NCBI RefSeq assembly: GCF_026914265.1
Contig: NC_069125.1
Coordinates: 70,262,046-70,326,045, forward strand
From: Mya arenaria
Taxonomy: Eukaryota > Mollusca > Bivalvia > Myida > Myidae
Reading direction: 5' to 3'
DNA length: 64,000 nucleotides
Under the pieces are notes generated by a model that was given only the letters and a program-made list of their open reading frames with translations, was not told where the DNA came from and did not search any database. A program made the position numbers and the translations under genes. This document shows, one piece after another, positions 43,324 to 57,116 of the stretch (the stretch's first letter is position 1; every line of letters starts with the position of its first letter).

Positions 43324-44232
43324 CGTATACATGTACTAGAAGTAGTGTTCAAACTGTGTCAGTCGTCGAAAGGTTTGGATTTTAGGTCACTAGACTATGA
43401 AATTCAGCAACGTCTTTAAAACGGTTAGATCAACTGGTTGCCCGTTTTGACATTAAACAATAATATCTAAGGTGTCTAAGGTAACCAAAATTTCTTTTAA
43501 TCACAATTTGACTGAAATCCGGACCTGATCATCAGTTTCATTCGCCCGGTCGTGCCCGGACTTAAAATTCATACTCCATCAGAATTTCGAGTCAAATGCC
43601 CTAATTCAAATAATTGCAACATATGTCAGAATCATGCCGCCGTTCGCCATTGCGACTATGAATGTTTAAGGAGTCCCTCTCCACACTCAAAAGCGGAAGA
43701 CTAGACACTATTAATACAGGGACAAGTCCAGCAAAATCCTGTCACTTAAAAACACAACGTCACAAAACATCATAGAAAACATTCACGTGTATTAAGATAT
43801 ATTCATATATGTAGGGATTACGGCTTTGGAGCGATCAGTATAAAATGTATAAAATGTGCGAGTATATAGCCGTTCGGCTAGCTCAGTTGGTTAGAGCGCG
43901 TTTAAGTAAATAGATAGCCTGATAGATAATTTTTTAGTTCCTCTTTTGAAGAAGAGATTGAACATAGCATTACATACATATACATAAGCGTCGACCTTAA
44001 CAAAGGTAAATTGGGGAGAAGCCGCCCAGTTGATTAGACCGCCCTGCTAGTCGGGTCCTCCCTTCCTCGAGCCTTACACCGGACACACTTTCCTTCAGTG
44101 AGGTACTTTAAATGATATTTTGTTTTGATACGAAAAACAACACTGTTAACAAACACGTGTTAACAATAAGTAATTTTCCAGCTGCTATCTAGACCCAAAC
44201 CTCTAGCCTAGAGGCAACTGTCGGTTCATAGT
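43324..44232. other. Intergenic region before PEX12 with tRNA-like scraps
   Basis: A box A-like GGCTAGCTCAGTTGGTTAGAGCGC at about 43877-43900 has no box B partner, and a second GCCGCCCAGTTGATTAGACC piece lies near 44020. Both are broken tRNA-derived fragments. No gene was seen; the last part is the PEX12 promoter region. Confidence 0.45.
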
Positions 44233-44316
44233 ATGGGATGTAGTTGCGCAGAAGAGGTAATTAAGAAACTTATTGTTGTGTGCTCCTTTCCGGGGTTAAA
44301 ATGTAGGACGTTGAAG

Positions 44317-47300
44317 ATGGCTGAAGGGGCGCACATCACATCAGCTTTTTCCCACGAGCGCCCGTCATTTTTTGAAGTTCTGGCACAAGAGAGTTTAATT
44401 TCAACGATAAGACCTGCTCTCAAACATGCTATCAGGGTAAATAACAAGTTTGTAAATTTATTGAACTGTTTGTCGTTGGCCATTTTCGGATGCAATGAAT
44501 TTCGGATAGCTGTGTTTGATATGGGGTTTTAAAAGCTGTAAATCACAAAATCACACACATCGTAACAATGCAAGCAATAGTTAAAAATATACAGTCATAT
44601 TCGGTTTGGCAATATGCAGTCATCAAGAGAGTATCAGTTCAAACTACGTTTTGTTAACCGGTAAAAATGACCGGTTAGTGCTGAGGGCACATCTATACCC
44701 TGGTAGGTTAGCACTCATGTGAATGAATATCTCTGTAAGAGATATAGCATAAATTTATAACAAAAATCGCCAAATGGGCATATCCCTCATGGTTTACACT
44801 TTTTAGTTGCACATTTTGCATCAAACCAAATCTTTTGACAGGCATTGCGGATAAACCACACAATTGTTCATCATTATATAAATACCCCGGTACCGGAAAT
44901 TGTAATTACATATTATCTCACTGGAAACAGCACCCTTTTAGCGCCTGGATTTAAAGCAAGTTAACAATATAATCACCAGCTCTGATAATTATTATGATTA
45001 AAATCGGATTTATTTCTATAAAGGGGTCATCTTTCATGAAAATAGGGGTAACTTGTGCTAGCTTAAGACTATTTGGAAATGATCCATGCCAACTGTGGCT
45101 TATGATTTAATTGGCCATGTTTCGGATGGGAACCATTCAAGTATCTTTACCGGCAATGATGATTTTTGGTGGAATCAGATATATTCAAGTTGCTTTTTTT
45201 TTATTTAACCTATCAATATATTTTCCAATAGTTATCGTTGACCAGGGTGACATGAAAATCAGGTGACATTTGGCAATTTTCCTGTATTTTGTCAAGACAA
45301 GTGTGTTTATCTTTAAGCTGAGTTCAAGATATTCCAATATTTTCGGCTATATTGATGAAAATTGAGTTCATTTTGTTCGCCACCAGCTTTTAATCAGAAG
45401 CCAAATTCCCTATGTCTTCTTTGAATATTATTGGGTTATCCGATTTATTTGTAGGTTGTTAAGGTGTTGTTTTTTTAAACTTCTATAATGTAATATCGGC
45501 AATTGCGGTTATCATCCGATGAACGCAACATCTTCAGATATGTTAGGATCGCAATTCATTGCATAACAATATACATGAAAATTGTTGAACTGTTATTGTT
45601 TGTATTGTGTCAGCAGGTCCCGTAAACTATAAATCAACATTTTAGAAAGTGTTAATTTATTCTCAACAAATCTTCATGAATAAATTCTAAAACTATTATA
45701 GGGAAAAACATTTCATGAATCAAGATCACTTAACAATGAAACTAGGCTATTAAACAATGAAGTACTTACATGATTGAAGCATATTGCAATGGAAAAAGGG
45801 CAAGTACTTTTTTCACCATTGCCATTATTGAATGATGTATAGAACTCCTTGACTAAGTTCTTGAGGAAATGTTGTTTTTTTCTGGCAGGTTGCTGCAGAA
45901 AGCCGTCCTGAAAGATTTGGATGGCTACTCAGGCACTTTGATGAAGTCTATGTTGGTTTGCATTTACTTCTGGAGCAGCAGCACCTCCATAAATACTGTA
46001 AGTCCCACTGGTTGACAATAATTATTATTCCATTTTCTATTTTCCTTCCTTTTTATTCATGTTAATCTTGAGGAGGCTTCCATTTAGCCTGCATTATTTG
46101 TGACTTTGTGAGTGTAATATTAAAAGGACATAGAGGCCACATCAAACTGATATTTCATTCGTCAGATTTACAATACCTATATTTCAAAAAAATAATTCTA
46201 TATCGCTTGTTTCAGTTTTATGATTATTTATTTTGCTCACTAAAATCAGTTAAACAAAATATTGTTTGGTCTTAAAGGGACACAATATAGGTTGATGCAT
46301 ATTTGTTGTTGTTGACTTTAATGCATTATTATGTTAAACTCCTTTATAATTAGCCTTTATAAATGTTGTTGTTTTTTTCAATTTAAAGCTACGTGGCCAC
46401 AAAGTCCCTGGTTGAAAAAGCTAAAATATGGCTTTTACATATAGGTGTATATTTGCTATATCTGGCCTGTCTTTTTTTATGTTACCTGTGACCCATGGCT
46501 GAAACACTACAGAGATCACTTTGACTGCTTTGGTGTAACACGTTTGTTTGGGACCAATAACTTAAATGAGTTGGTGTTGTGTCCTCAAACTTTATGTCAT
46601 TTGTCATGGTCAGTAGATTATCTCTATTCATAATCAAATTTGAGTCAGAAATTTAAAGGTCAAGATTGTGGTGTCCCCTTTATTAAAAAAAACTATTTTC
46701 GATCAATAACTTTTAAATGTCTTGTTGTCATACATTTTTGCACATTTGTCAATAGTCAGTAGATTGCCCCAATTGCTTTCAGAGACAATTCAACAAAGTT
46801 CATGGTAATTGTGACCTATACTTGATAAATGGTTACCGCTGTTTGTTCTTATTAGTATCAAAGAAAATGGATCTAGGGGCCTCATTAGCAGTTAGAATAT
46901 TAGTCATGACCAGTATGTGACTGATTATGAGGTCAAACCGCGCAGTGACATTTACTAAGTTTGAAATAATGTATTTCTATAACAGGTGCCACATTTTCCG
47001 AGCATTTCTACAACCTGCAGAGACACTGTCCAGGATCTCAGTCAGAACAGCTCCCAACACCTATATTCTTGAAGTCCCTTTTATTTGTGGTAAGCAAATT
47101 TGAAAAAAATAAATAATGTCAAACTTGTGATTTCATCATATTTTGCCCAAATGGCACTCTAAGCAATGGCCATAAAAATAGTAGTTGTTATGAAAATGCT
47201 TGTCAGACACTTGACTGACAACCTGGATGCAATCTTCAGACAATGAAGTTCTTTGACAGACTTGTTTGACTATTAAATTTGTATGTGGTGACTGAGTTAT

Positions 47301-50300
47301 TATATTCTTTTAACATATTGTGGTTTATTCAGAATAACTTCCTGAATCTATCTATTAAAAATATCATTCATTATGAACTGCCTATTTTGGAGCAGACTCA
47401 GTCACTGTTGGTCTAACTTTTCTATTCTGATTGGATAAAAGTCTCTGTACAAACTTTTCTGTTATGATACTGTAATTGTCTCTGTGTCCGAGCTTCTATT
47501 TGCATGTTTGACTTGTGAATTTCTTGCTATTTTCAGGTTCTTATACCATATGTGAAGCAGAAATTAGATGACTACTTTGAAAATCAGCGGCATTTACTGA
47601 ATACTTATGCAACAAACAAGGTTTGACATATTTGTAGTAGTAGGAAAAGGGACAGTATACAGTTCAAATGCTATTTAGTTGCTTCCCTTGAATCTATGAA
47701 ACATGTATTTATGTAGATTTATAGATAACAAACCTTAATATCTATATATTTTATATCATTAGTTTATAGTTACATTGTTTTTTTTAAAGCGACTCTCTTA
47801 TGGATTGGCACCGAATTGAAATCAATCCATGATCATAAACACACTTAAAATGAATGTATTTTATATGTTTCTGTTTCACAATAATGTTGATTTCGGCCAA
47901 ATATAGCAATATTCTAGTAATTCTTATCAATGCTAATAGGGAAACCTGTTTTAAATTTAATGTTAGATCCAGCAGTAGTGTATGGACAGTATCTGTATCA
48001 TAGTATTGTCAGCTGCGTGTGCACGATCTTCTACTTAATCTGAATCACATCAATAACACAGTTTAGAGTTAACAACTTCAAAAACAGTGCTTGAAAATTT
48101 AAGACATTACCCGCATGGTGCATGGTGTCAGGTATTAAGGTTTACTTTTACGAACAACTTGCATTACTTGACTTTGGACCAGGCTTTTTTCTCTCTCAAA
48201 AGTTGCTTTTTGCCAATCTATATCTCTTTAACCATAATTATATAATTTTACGTTTTTCTTCAGAATGTGCCTCCACTGACCAAAGCCTTTGTAGCCATTT
48301 ATCCGTACTTGCATACAACCTGGGAGGGGGCCATCCTGGCCTATCAGACAGCCTACCTGTTCAAGAAGTCAAATCATCACTCTCCATTCCTGCACATGTC
48401 TGGGGCCAGACTTATAAATGACCTTGACACTGAACCCATTGAAGGTCAGCTGCTACAGCCGTGGGACCAACTAAGGTAAGGCTGGTTAATAATAACAATA
48501 ACAATACAAAACCTGAATACTGATACCAGGTAGTCTCATAGCTGAGTACTATAGTTTGATTCTGCAAAACATGTAGATCATTATGAAGGTTTCTTATTCT
48601 TAGCATGTCTGTCATTTAAAAAAAAAAAGTATGTTCATGTGACAGCCTTGTGTCAGCATCCAAAAACTAGGCCATATCTCAAAAACTGTTCCAAGATATT
48701 CACAAACACATGTTGCCTGAGACGGTACACTCACGTACACTAAGGTCATAACTCTTGGTTTAATAATTGTCAACTTATGCCCCTTGATTGTTTAAAAAAG
48801 TCATGCAAAAATTTGGCCACTTAACATAATAACCATTCAAGATAATTACATGAAACTTGTGCACATGTACCTGGATACAAAATGCACATGCACATGCCTA
48901 GCGAGGCCAATTACTCTAGTTGTAATAATTGTCCCTTCATAGTTGGAAAAAGTCTAGTAAAAACTTCAACTTGGCTATTGCTTGATAACTGTGAAATATG
49001 ATTACATGATTTCTTCATACACAAATCACCTGTGGCAATGTGCTTATGTGAAGCAAGGCCCATAACTGTTGCCATATAACCTGTATAGTTAAACCCCTTA
49101 TTCAACTAAAAAAAGCAGACGAGCATTGTACCTGTTTTGTTTATAACATGATGTTTCAAAAATATCAAATTATAGACTTGTAGATTTTAATAAGAAGTAC
49201 AAATGTACATTATTATGAAAAAGAATTATCAATTGTTTTGCAGTGGTTCAGAAAAGGTTATTCATGTCATCAAGAAGACATCTAGTGTTGCTGCAGGATG
49301 TGTAACAAGTGGTTTGTCTGTGGGAGTGTTTTTCGTGCAGTTCCTGGACTGGTGGTACAGCGGTGAGACAAACCATGCCCCGATAACAGCGCTGCCTGTT
49401 CCAGACCCGCCAAACAAGGTGGCAATAACACAGTCTGGTTTAAATCATGTGTCTTCTTCTCGTATCTGCATATTATTGAGTAAATTTTGTAAAACCAGAT
49501 ACAACAAGGTTGATGTGTGTATACATTATTTTGTCCAAAAAGCTGTATACATGTATAATGAGGTGTTTTTTTTTCATTGGTGGCAGCATCGCTGATATCA
49601 GTTTAACCTTAAGCAGACAAAAGATAGAAATAGGTTAAAAAGATCTCAATCCTTTTGTGGTATGCCCATTTTTCCTAATCATGATGAACCTTTATACACA
49701 TTATAGGGCATATTGTCTCAATCAAGTTTGATTGTGAGATAAGTTATGCCCCATTTACATAAAAAAGTAGTATATTGTTCAGACAATAGCTTAAGTAATT
49801 ATTTTCCATTCAAAATGCAACTAGGTGACCATGCTTATGCTCACAATGTCCATGCCAAGTAAGGTCCTCAGATGATGGGGGGGAGGGGATGGGGGGATTA
49901 TATTTCCCAGCATAATGTTTAGGACCAGTTTGAATATGGGTTATTTCGGGTCAAAAACTGGGTCACAAGATCATGTTAAGGAATAAAATGCTTTGATAAA
50001 TTGAACAGTGTTAATCCAGTCTTCATAATACTTGATCAGAATATTTGTCAACATGATATTTAAGATGAGTTTGAATATGAGTCATGTCAGGGTTAAAAAA
50101 ATATGTCCCTGTAAGTCAATTATAGACAAAAATGAGTGTTTAAGTTTTTTATTCCTTTCATATTTTCTACAGGGTTTAACCTATCTTCAAGAAAATCAGA
50201 ATATTTGTTAGCATAATATGAAGGACCAGTGTGAATATGGGTAATCATTTGTCAAAAACTATGTTGGACCAATGTGAATATCAGCAGCATTTATACATTC

Positions 50301-53300
50301 AGCTGCAAAATCGTATTCATCAAAATGAATAAAATGGCTTTAATGCGGCTTCCGTTTAAAAGCCTTCATGTGTGTATAGGATTTACAATTGTACTACATG
50401 TACACACCTTTCTTCTGACTTGTAGATTGAGATGATAGTACCGGGAATGTGCAGGTTATTTGAGAAGCCTGGTTTGGTTTTATTACTAATGTACAAATGT
50501 TTTCAGGAAGATGAAGATGAGGACACCTTCCACTTTAGTGTGTGTCCAGTGTGCCACAGAACAAGATCTAACGATACAGCACTGTCTGTCTCAGGGTAAT
50601 TTGTAAACAGCATTTGAAACAAATAGCTGATACATTAATGTAGACTAGGGGATAGCCATACTCATTCATGTCACATTGATATATTAAAATGGACATTGGT
50701 ATACATGTCACACTGAGATATTAACATGAACCTTGGTATACATGTCACACTGAGATATTAACACGAACCTTGGTATACATGTCACACTGAGAGATATTAA
50801 CATGGACCTTGGTATACATGTCACACTGAGATGTTAACATGGAGCTTGGTATACATGTCACACTGAGATGTTATCATGGACCTTGGTATACATGTCACAC
50901 TGAGATGTTATCATGAACCTTGGTATACATGTCACACTGAGATATTAACATGGACCTTGGTATACATGTCACACTGAGATATTAACATGGACCTTGGTAT
51001 ATATGTCACACTGAGATATTAACATGGACCTTGGTATACATGTCACACTGAGAGATATTAACATGGACCTTGGTATACATGTCACACTGATATATTAACA
51101 TGGACCTTGGTATACATGTCACACTGAGATGTTAACATGGACCTTGGTATACATGTCACACTGAGATGTTATCATGAACCTTGGTATACATGTCACACTG
51201 AGATGTTATCATGAACCTTGGTATACATGTCACACTGAGATATTAACATGGACCTTGGTATACATGTCACACTGAGATGTTATCATGAACCTTGGTATAC
51301 ATGTCACACTGAGATGTTAACATGGACCTTGGTATACATGTCACACTGAGATATTAACATGGACCTTGGTATACATGTCACACTCAGATGTTATCATGAA
51401 CCTTGGTATACATGTCACACTGAGAGATATTAACATGGACCTTGGTATACATGTCACACTGAGATATTAACATGGACCTTGGTATACATGTCACACTGAG
51501 ATATTAACATGGACCTTGGTATACATGTCACAGTAAGAGATATTAACATGGACCTTGGTATACATGTCACACTGAGATATTAACATGAACCTTGGTATAC
51601 ATGTCACACTGAGATATTAACATGGACCTTGGTATACATGTCACACTGAGATATTAACATGAACCTTGGTATACATGTCACACTGAGATATTAACATGGA
51701 CCTTGGTATATATGTCACACTGAGATGTTAACATGGACCTTGGTATACATGTCACACTGAGATGTTATCATGAACCTTGGTATACATGTCACACTGAGAG
51801 ATATTAACATGGACCTTGGTATACATGTCACACTGAGATGTTAACATGGACCTTGGTATACATGTCACACTGAGATGTTATCATGAACCTTGGTATACAT
51901 GTCACACTGAGAGATATTAACATGGACCTTGGTATACATGTCACACTGAGATGTTAACATGGAGCTTGGTATACATGTCACACTGAGATGTTAACATGGA
52001 GCTTGGTATACATGTCACACTGAGATGTTATCATGGACCTTGGTATACATGTCACACTGAGATGTTATCATGAACCTTGGTATACATGTCACACTGAGAT
52101 ATTAACATGGACCTTGGTATACATGTCACACTGAGATATTAACATGGACCTTGGTATATATGTCACACTGAGATATTAACATGGACCTTGGTATACATGT
52201 CACACTGAGAGATATTAACATGGACCTTGGTATACATGTCACACTGATATATTAACATGGACCTTGGTATACATGTCACACTGAGATGTTAACATGGACC
52301 TTGGTATACATGTCACACTGAGATGTTATCATGAACCTTGGTATACATGTCACACTGAGATGTTATCATGAACCTTGGTATACATGTCACACCGAGATAT
52401 TAACATGGACCTTGGTATACATGTCACACTGAGATGTTATCATGAACCTTGGTATACATGTCACACTGAGATGTTAACATGGACCTTGGTATACATGTCA
52501 CACTGAGATATTAACATGGACCTTGGTATACATGTCACACTGAGATGTTATCATGAACCTTGGTATACATGTCACACTGAGATATTAACATGGACCTTGG
52601 TATACATGTCACACTGAGATATTAACATGGACCTTGGTATACATGTCACACTGAGATATTAACATGGACCTTGGTATACATGTCACAGTAAGAGATATTA
52701 ACATGGACCTTGGTATACATGTCACACTGAGATATTAACATGAACCTTGGTATACATGTCACACTGAGATATTAACATGGACCTTGGTATACATGTCACA
52801 CTGAGATATTAACATGAACCTTGGTATACATGTCACACTGAGATATTAACATGGACCTTGGTATATATGTCACACTGAGATGTTAACATGGACCTTGGTA
52901 TACATGTCACACTGAGATGTTATCATGAACCTTGGTATACATGTCACACTGAGAGATATTAACATGGACCTTGGTATACATGTCACACTGAGATGTTAAC
53001 ATGGACCTTGGTATACATGTCACACTGAGATGTTATCATGAACCTTGGTATACATGTCACACTGAGATGTTATCATGGACCTTGGTATACATGTCACACT
53101 GAGAGATATTAACATGGACCTTGGTATACATGTCACACTGAGAGATATTAACATGGACCTTGGTATACATGTCACACTGAGATGTTAACATGGACCTTGG
53201 TATACATGTCACACTGAGATATTAACATGGACCTTGGTATACATGTCACAGTGAGGTGTTAACATGGACCTTGGTTTACATGTCACACTGAGATGTTAAC

Positions 53301-54078
53301 ATGGACCTTGGTATACATGTCACACTGAGATGTTAACATGGACCTTGGTATACATGTCACACTGAGATGTTATCATGGACCTTGGTATACATGTCACACT
53401 GAGATGTTATCATGAACCTTGGTATACATGTCACACTGAGATGTTATCATGGACCTTGGTATACATGTCACACTGAGATGTTATCATGGACCTTGGTATA
53501 CATGTCACACTGAGATGTTAACATGGACCTTGGTATACATGTCACACTGAGATGTTTTCATGGACCTTGGTATACATGTCACACTGAGATATTAACATGG
53601 ACCTTGGTATACATGTCACACTGAGATGTTATCATGGACCTTGGTATTCATGCCACACTGAGATATTAAAATAGGCCTTCAGGTTTACATGTAAGTCACA
53701 GTTACAATGAGTATGTCTGACTTTGATTAATTGTTAAGCTATGCTCTTAAGGAAAAATAGTTAAGAGCTTTTATTTTCAGTGGTCACATCATTAAAAAGG
53801 TTTTATTTTCAGTGGTCACATCATTAAAATTCTGTTATGTAATATTTTACTATGTTCTGAGATGAATTTGAAATAAATTTATTTCACAGAGCAATTGTTA
53901 GATCATAAACGTTTCTGGTATTTTAGGATAAATGTGCAATAGGAATGTTTTAATTTCCAGGTATGTGTTCTGCTACCCATGTATATATGACTATGTGAGA
54001 GAGTACAAAATGTGCCCAGTGACAAAATACCCTGCACAGACAGACCACCTCATCAAACTCTATATCTCCGAAACCTAG
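44317..54078 (+). CDS. PEX12: Peroxisome assembly protein 12 (PEX12)
   Basis: Eight coding exons join in phase: 44317-44436, 45889-45997, 46986-47089, 47537-47620, 48264-48475, 49244-49418, 50507-50595 and 53961-54078, giving 336 residues (human 359). PEX12 is a RING-type subunit of the peroxisomal membrane PEX2-PEX10-PEX12 ubiquitin ligase that recycles PEX5. Seen in order: MAEGAHITSAF, PSFFEVLAQESL and IRPALKHAI at the N terminus; FDEVYVGLHLLLEQQHL; AIYPYLHTTWEGA; the membrane block GLSVGVFFVQFLDWWYS; and a partial RING with C281, C284, C302, C305 and C316 and a final HLIKLYISET. As in other PEX12 proteins, the RING has only five Cys. The last intron, inside the RING coding sequence (after S297), has been stretched to 3.4 kb by a tandem array. 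Confidence 0.96.
48640..49110. repeat. Degenerate dispersed repeat in PEX12 intron 5
   Basis: Phrases such as AACTGTTCCAAGATATTCAC, GGTCATAACTCTTGG, CATGAAACTTGTGCACATG and AAGGCCCATAACTG recur as in common mollusc intronic repeats. It is non-coding, and the boundaries are uncertain. Confidence 0.35.
50668..53700. repeat. 3-kb array of 37-bp repeats in the last PEX12 intron
   Basis: About 80 copies of a 37-bp unit, GAGATATTAACATGGACC followed by TTGGTATACATGTCACACT. Variant units have GAGAGATATT (39 bp), GTTATCATGAACC, GGAGCTTGG or TATATATGTC. The same order of variants recurs about 1155 bp apart: CAGTAAGAGA at 51531 and 52686, and TATATATGTC near 50998 and 52155 and again near 51708 and 52862. 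This shows a higher-order duplication of ~31 units. The units contain no spacers and no open frame. Confidence 0.95.
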
Positions 54079-57000
54079 CAGAAAGTGAAGTGTTTTTGAG
54101 GTCTTCTGTGATATTTTAATGTCCTTAAAGGGCACAAAATGTAAAGTAATTTGAATATTGAGCATGATGTGTCAAAGAAATCTGTCTTGGTAACATTCCT
54201 GCTTTCATAAACAAATATGTGGGTGAATATGTGAAATGAAAAATAACCCACTCCTAGGGCATGTCATTAATGATTCGCTATTTATCCTATAATTTGTGAA
54301 GCATACACAGATATTTGTATGACTACAAAATATTGATGAATGAGATTAAAAGACAAAGGGAAGTGTATTGACTGTCCGGGTAATGTAGATGCTATGGGGA
54401 GCTATTCCTTTGACTCCAGTTAAACTGTAGATAAATGTTATCTGATCATAATGCTGTGTTTAAACTCCAAACCAAACAGACCGGATCATATATGGCAGTT
54501 TTCAGGCTTAAGAAATAGTTTTACATGTATAAATAATGCCAACTTTATTCTATAAAATTTATCAATTGATGGTCAATATATTTCCTGTATTTTGGTCAAC
54601 AATGCTACAATGTTCTATGCATGATTATTCTCATTTTTAAATTGAAAAGTATGGGACAGAATAGGATAATTTTACTACAGTCAATGATCATTTGCTCTTG
54701 AAGAATCCAATTTATACTTGAAATTTCATTTAATTGATTTTAATGGGATGTCCAATAATGTAACACTCAGATCTATATCCTTCAATAATCAGGTAATGAG
54801 TATAGTTGCAAATTTTATGAAAGTAATGGGCTGTAAATATGCCGTTGTGAATGGTCCTTCAAGGTAGCTTTTATGTTGACAGAAGAATATTGTAAACTGC
54901 AATTTAGATTCCTTCCCTATGATTGTATTGCTGTTTCATTGTTTGAAGAAATGTTAAGTTCTCATGAAAACAAACCTATACTTTTGTTCTGGCATTCCTG
55001 TATACAGGCCATGTTATTTGTTCTGGCATTCCTGTATACAGGCCATGTTGTTTGGGGTACTGCTTATATAATAACACATTCTAATTTTCTAGCTATTTTG
55101 GGTGGAACAAGTACGAGTCTACATTATATATTAATGCAGAACTATTTTGATATAGAAGCTTTGGATGAAATTGTAAGCAAAGGACTTTTAAATTATCCTT
55201 GGGCTGTGCCGTTTGTTCCATTTCACTGAAAGGGTTTCTTTGGTTTCCATAAATCTACATGTACATTATGTTCCTTTCTATTTATACTGACTTAGTGCAT
55301 TAAAAAAAAAATGATGCCTTTTCTTTTAGTATTTTTTTCCTATAGGAATTCATTAAGCTTTCTATTAAGCATTTGTTTTTACTTGTCATGTATGTCTGTA
55401 TTATATGATGAGCTTGATTTAATTGAATTGCAATGTTGCCTTTGAATAATTCATGAAAGAAGATAATAAACACAGTATCTCCACTTTTGGTCAGTGAAGC
55501 AGATGAGCAATTTGCCCTGGGTGACATACCAGGTACGTGGGCTAACCTGCTCAAATACCATTAAGGTCATTCTATCGTAATTTAATCCAATAAACACTTG
55601 TTCTAATGAGATCTAAGGAGATCAAAACAGGTTAAATACACTGAATACTTTCAGCTTAAATCTTATGGATATATCCCCATTGTGAAATAATTGAATTACT
55701 TGTCTCAGTTAACAATATTTCTTCACATAAGTTTGTCAAAGATTCATTGGGTGTTATCTTGTTAAAATTGTGTATGTCTTAAAATAGTATTTTTTGGATG
55801 TAACAGTAATACATGTTTTACATTTTAGGTTACAAATACATGTATTAATGCAGTGATTGTTAATTAAAAGCATGTCAATGCGGAATCATTTAGCTGCTTA
55901 AATAAAATGGCTATACAATTTTATATTCACAAATATATTAGTAATCTATGTGTGAATGTATGTGCTGCAGGGCTCAAGGTGTCCAAACCCAATGCCTAGT
56001 TATCTTGGTAATGTTGACATTCATTTTGAAATTGATGTGTTGAGCAGTCTTACTTTATGTTCAACATATCATTAGATTGCCCTGACCCCGGTGATATCTA
56101 CATACATTGTTCAGTTGTTTGACTTCATCTTAAAGCATTTATGTACTGATAATGCTGAAAGGATTTTACCTAATGTGGGGATTTCTATTTGCAAATAAAA
56201 GTTCTAAATGCATACTCTGTCTGGTTGAACGATATAGCTATGTATTTTAACTATAAAAATGATATATTTACTATTTAGTACAAATAAATATGCTAAAATC
56301 GATGGTTTACCTATGATAAATTCCTAGCGTTCTCATCACTCTTATTAGCCTAAATGATTTGATATTTGTCAAATATGTACATGCAGAATTAAAAAATTAA
56401 TTTAAGAATGTCCTTTCTATGAGACGAATTCAATGCATGGTGTATGAGATCTTTATCTTGTCCACTGTCAATTTTCACTTAAGCAATATTCTTGTTTCAA
56501 AACATGTAAAACTATGCATAGCACAGCTAGGGGCTGATTGAAATGATATACACGTTTGGTCAACATCCCCTATCTTTAATCGCCCGAGGCCAGTTTCAAG
56601 TGTAATGACAACACGCAGTAATAGGCCTGTCCTCATCTTTCACACAATACCCGATAATTAGATAAACGCCAGTTTTACTACTCCTATTTATAACTTCATC
56701 TACGCACCGTGTAGAAATTGATGCGTTCAATACAGTAAACTAAAAAATGTTCTTCAAATTGCATGTTGAAATGCATTTTACATAATAAGACCTTTCATAA
56801 AAAGCTCTCTGTTTTCCTTCTATATTTAGTTTGAACAGTCATACAGGTGTGTTCAATGGTTAAGCGCTGTATGTGTCATTATCGTATACCTGCACTTTAC
56901 CTGTCGAGGACTTAAACGGCGTCGTACCGACTTTTTAATAGGATCGCTCTGCTGGACCAAAGTAGAATGGATGGATTTACCCAAACGTGCTGAATTAATG

Positions 57001-57116
57001 AACATGTAACTTTTCTTTGTAAGGATATAGTTAATAGATGGACTTTGAACACCTTTGTGACTAATTACAAATATTCGAGGAATTTGTTTTGATTGGTGTG
57101 ATTTTCAAAATCCAAT
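54079..57116. other. PEX12 3' UTR and intergenic region, no gene seen
   Basis: AT-rich sequence with no recognised exon. The 118-residue frame at 54873-55229 includes a direct repeat of TTCTGGCATTCCTGTATACA (near 54979 and 55020) and shows no family features. The last few hundred bases precede the cadherin start and would hold its promoter. Confidence 0.45.

Noticed and set aside
50668-53700. CRISPR-like array
   Set aside because: Regular 37-bp units are directly adjacent with no unique spacers, in an intron of an animal gene; a minisatellite.
54873-55229. 118-residue open frame after PEX12
   Set aside because: It has no splice support or family features, contains a 20-bp internal direct repeat and is AT-rich like its flanks; probably chance.
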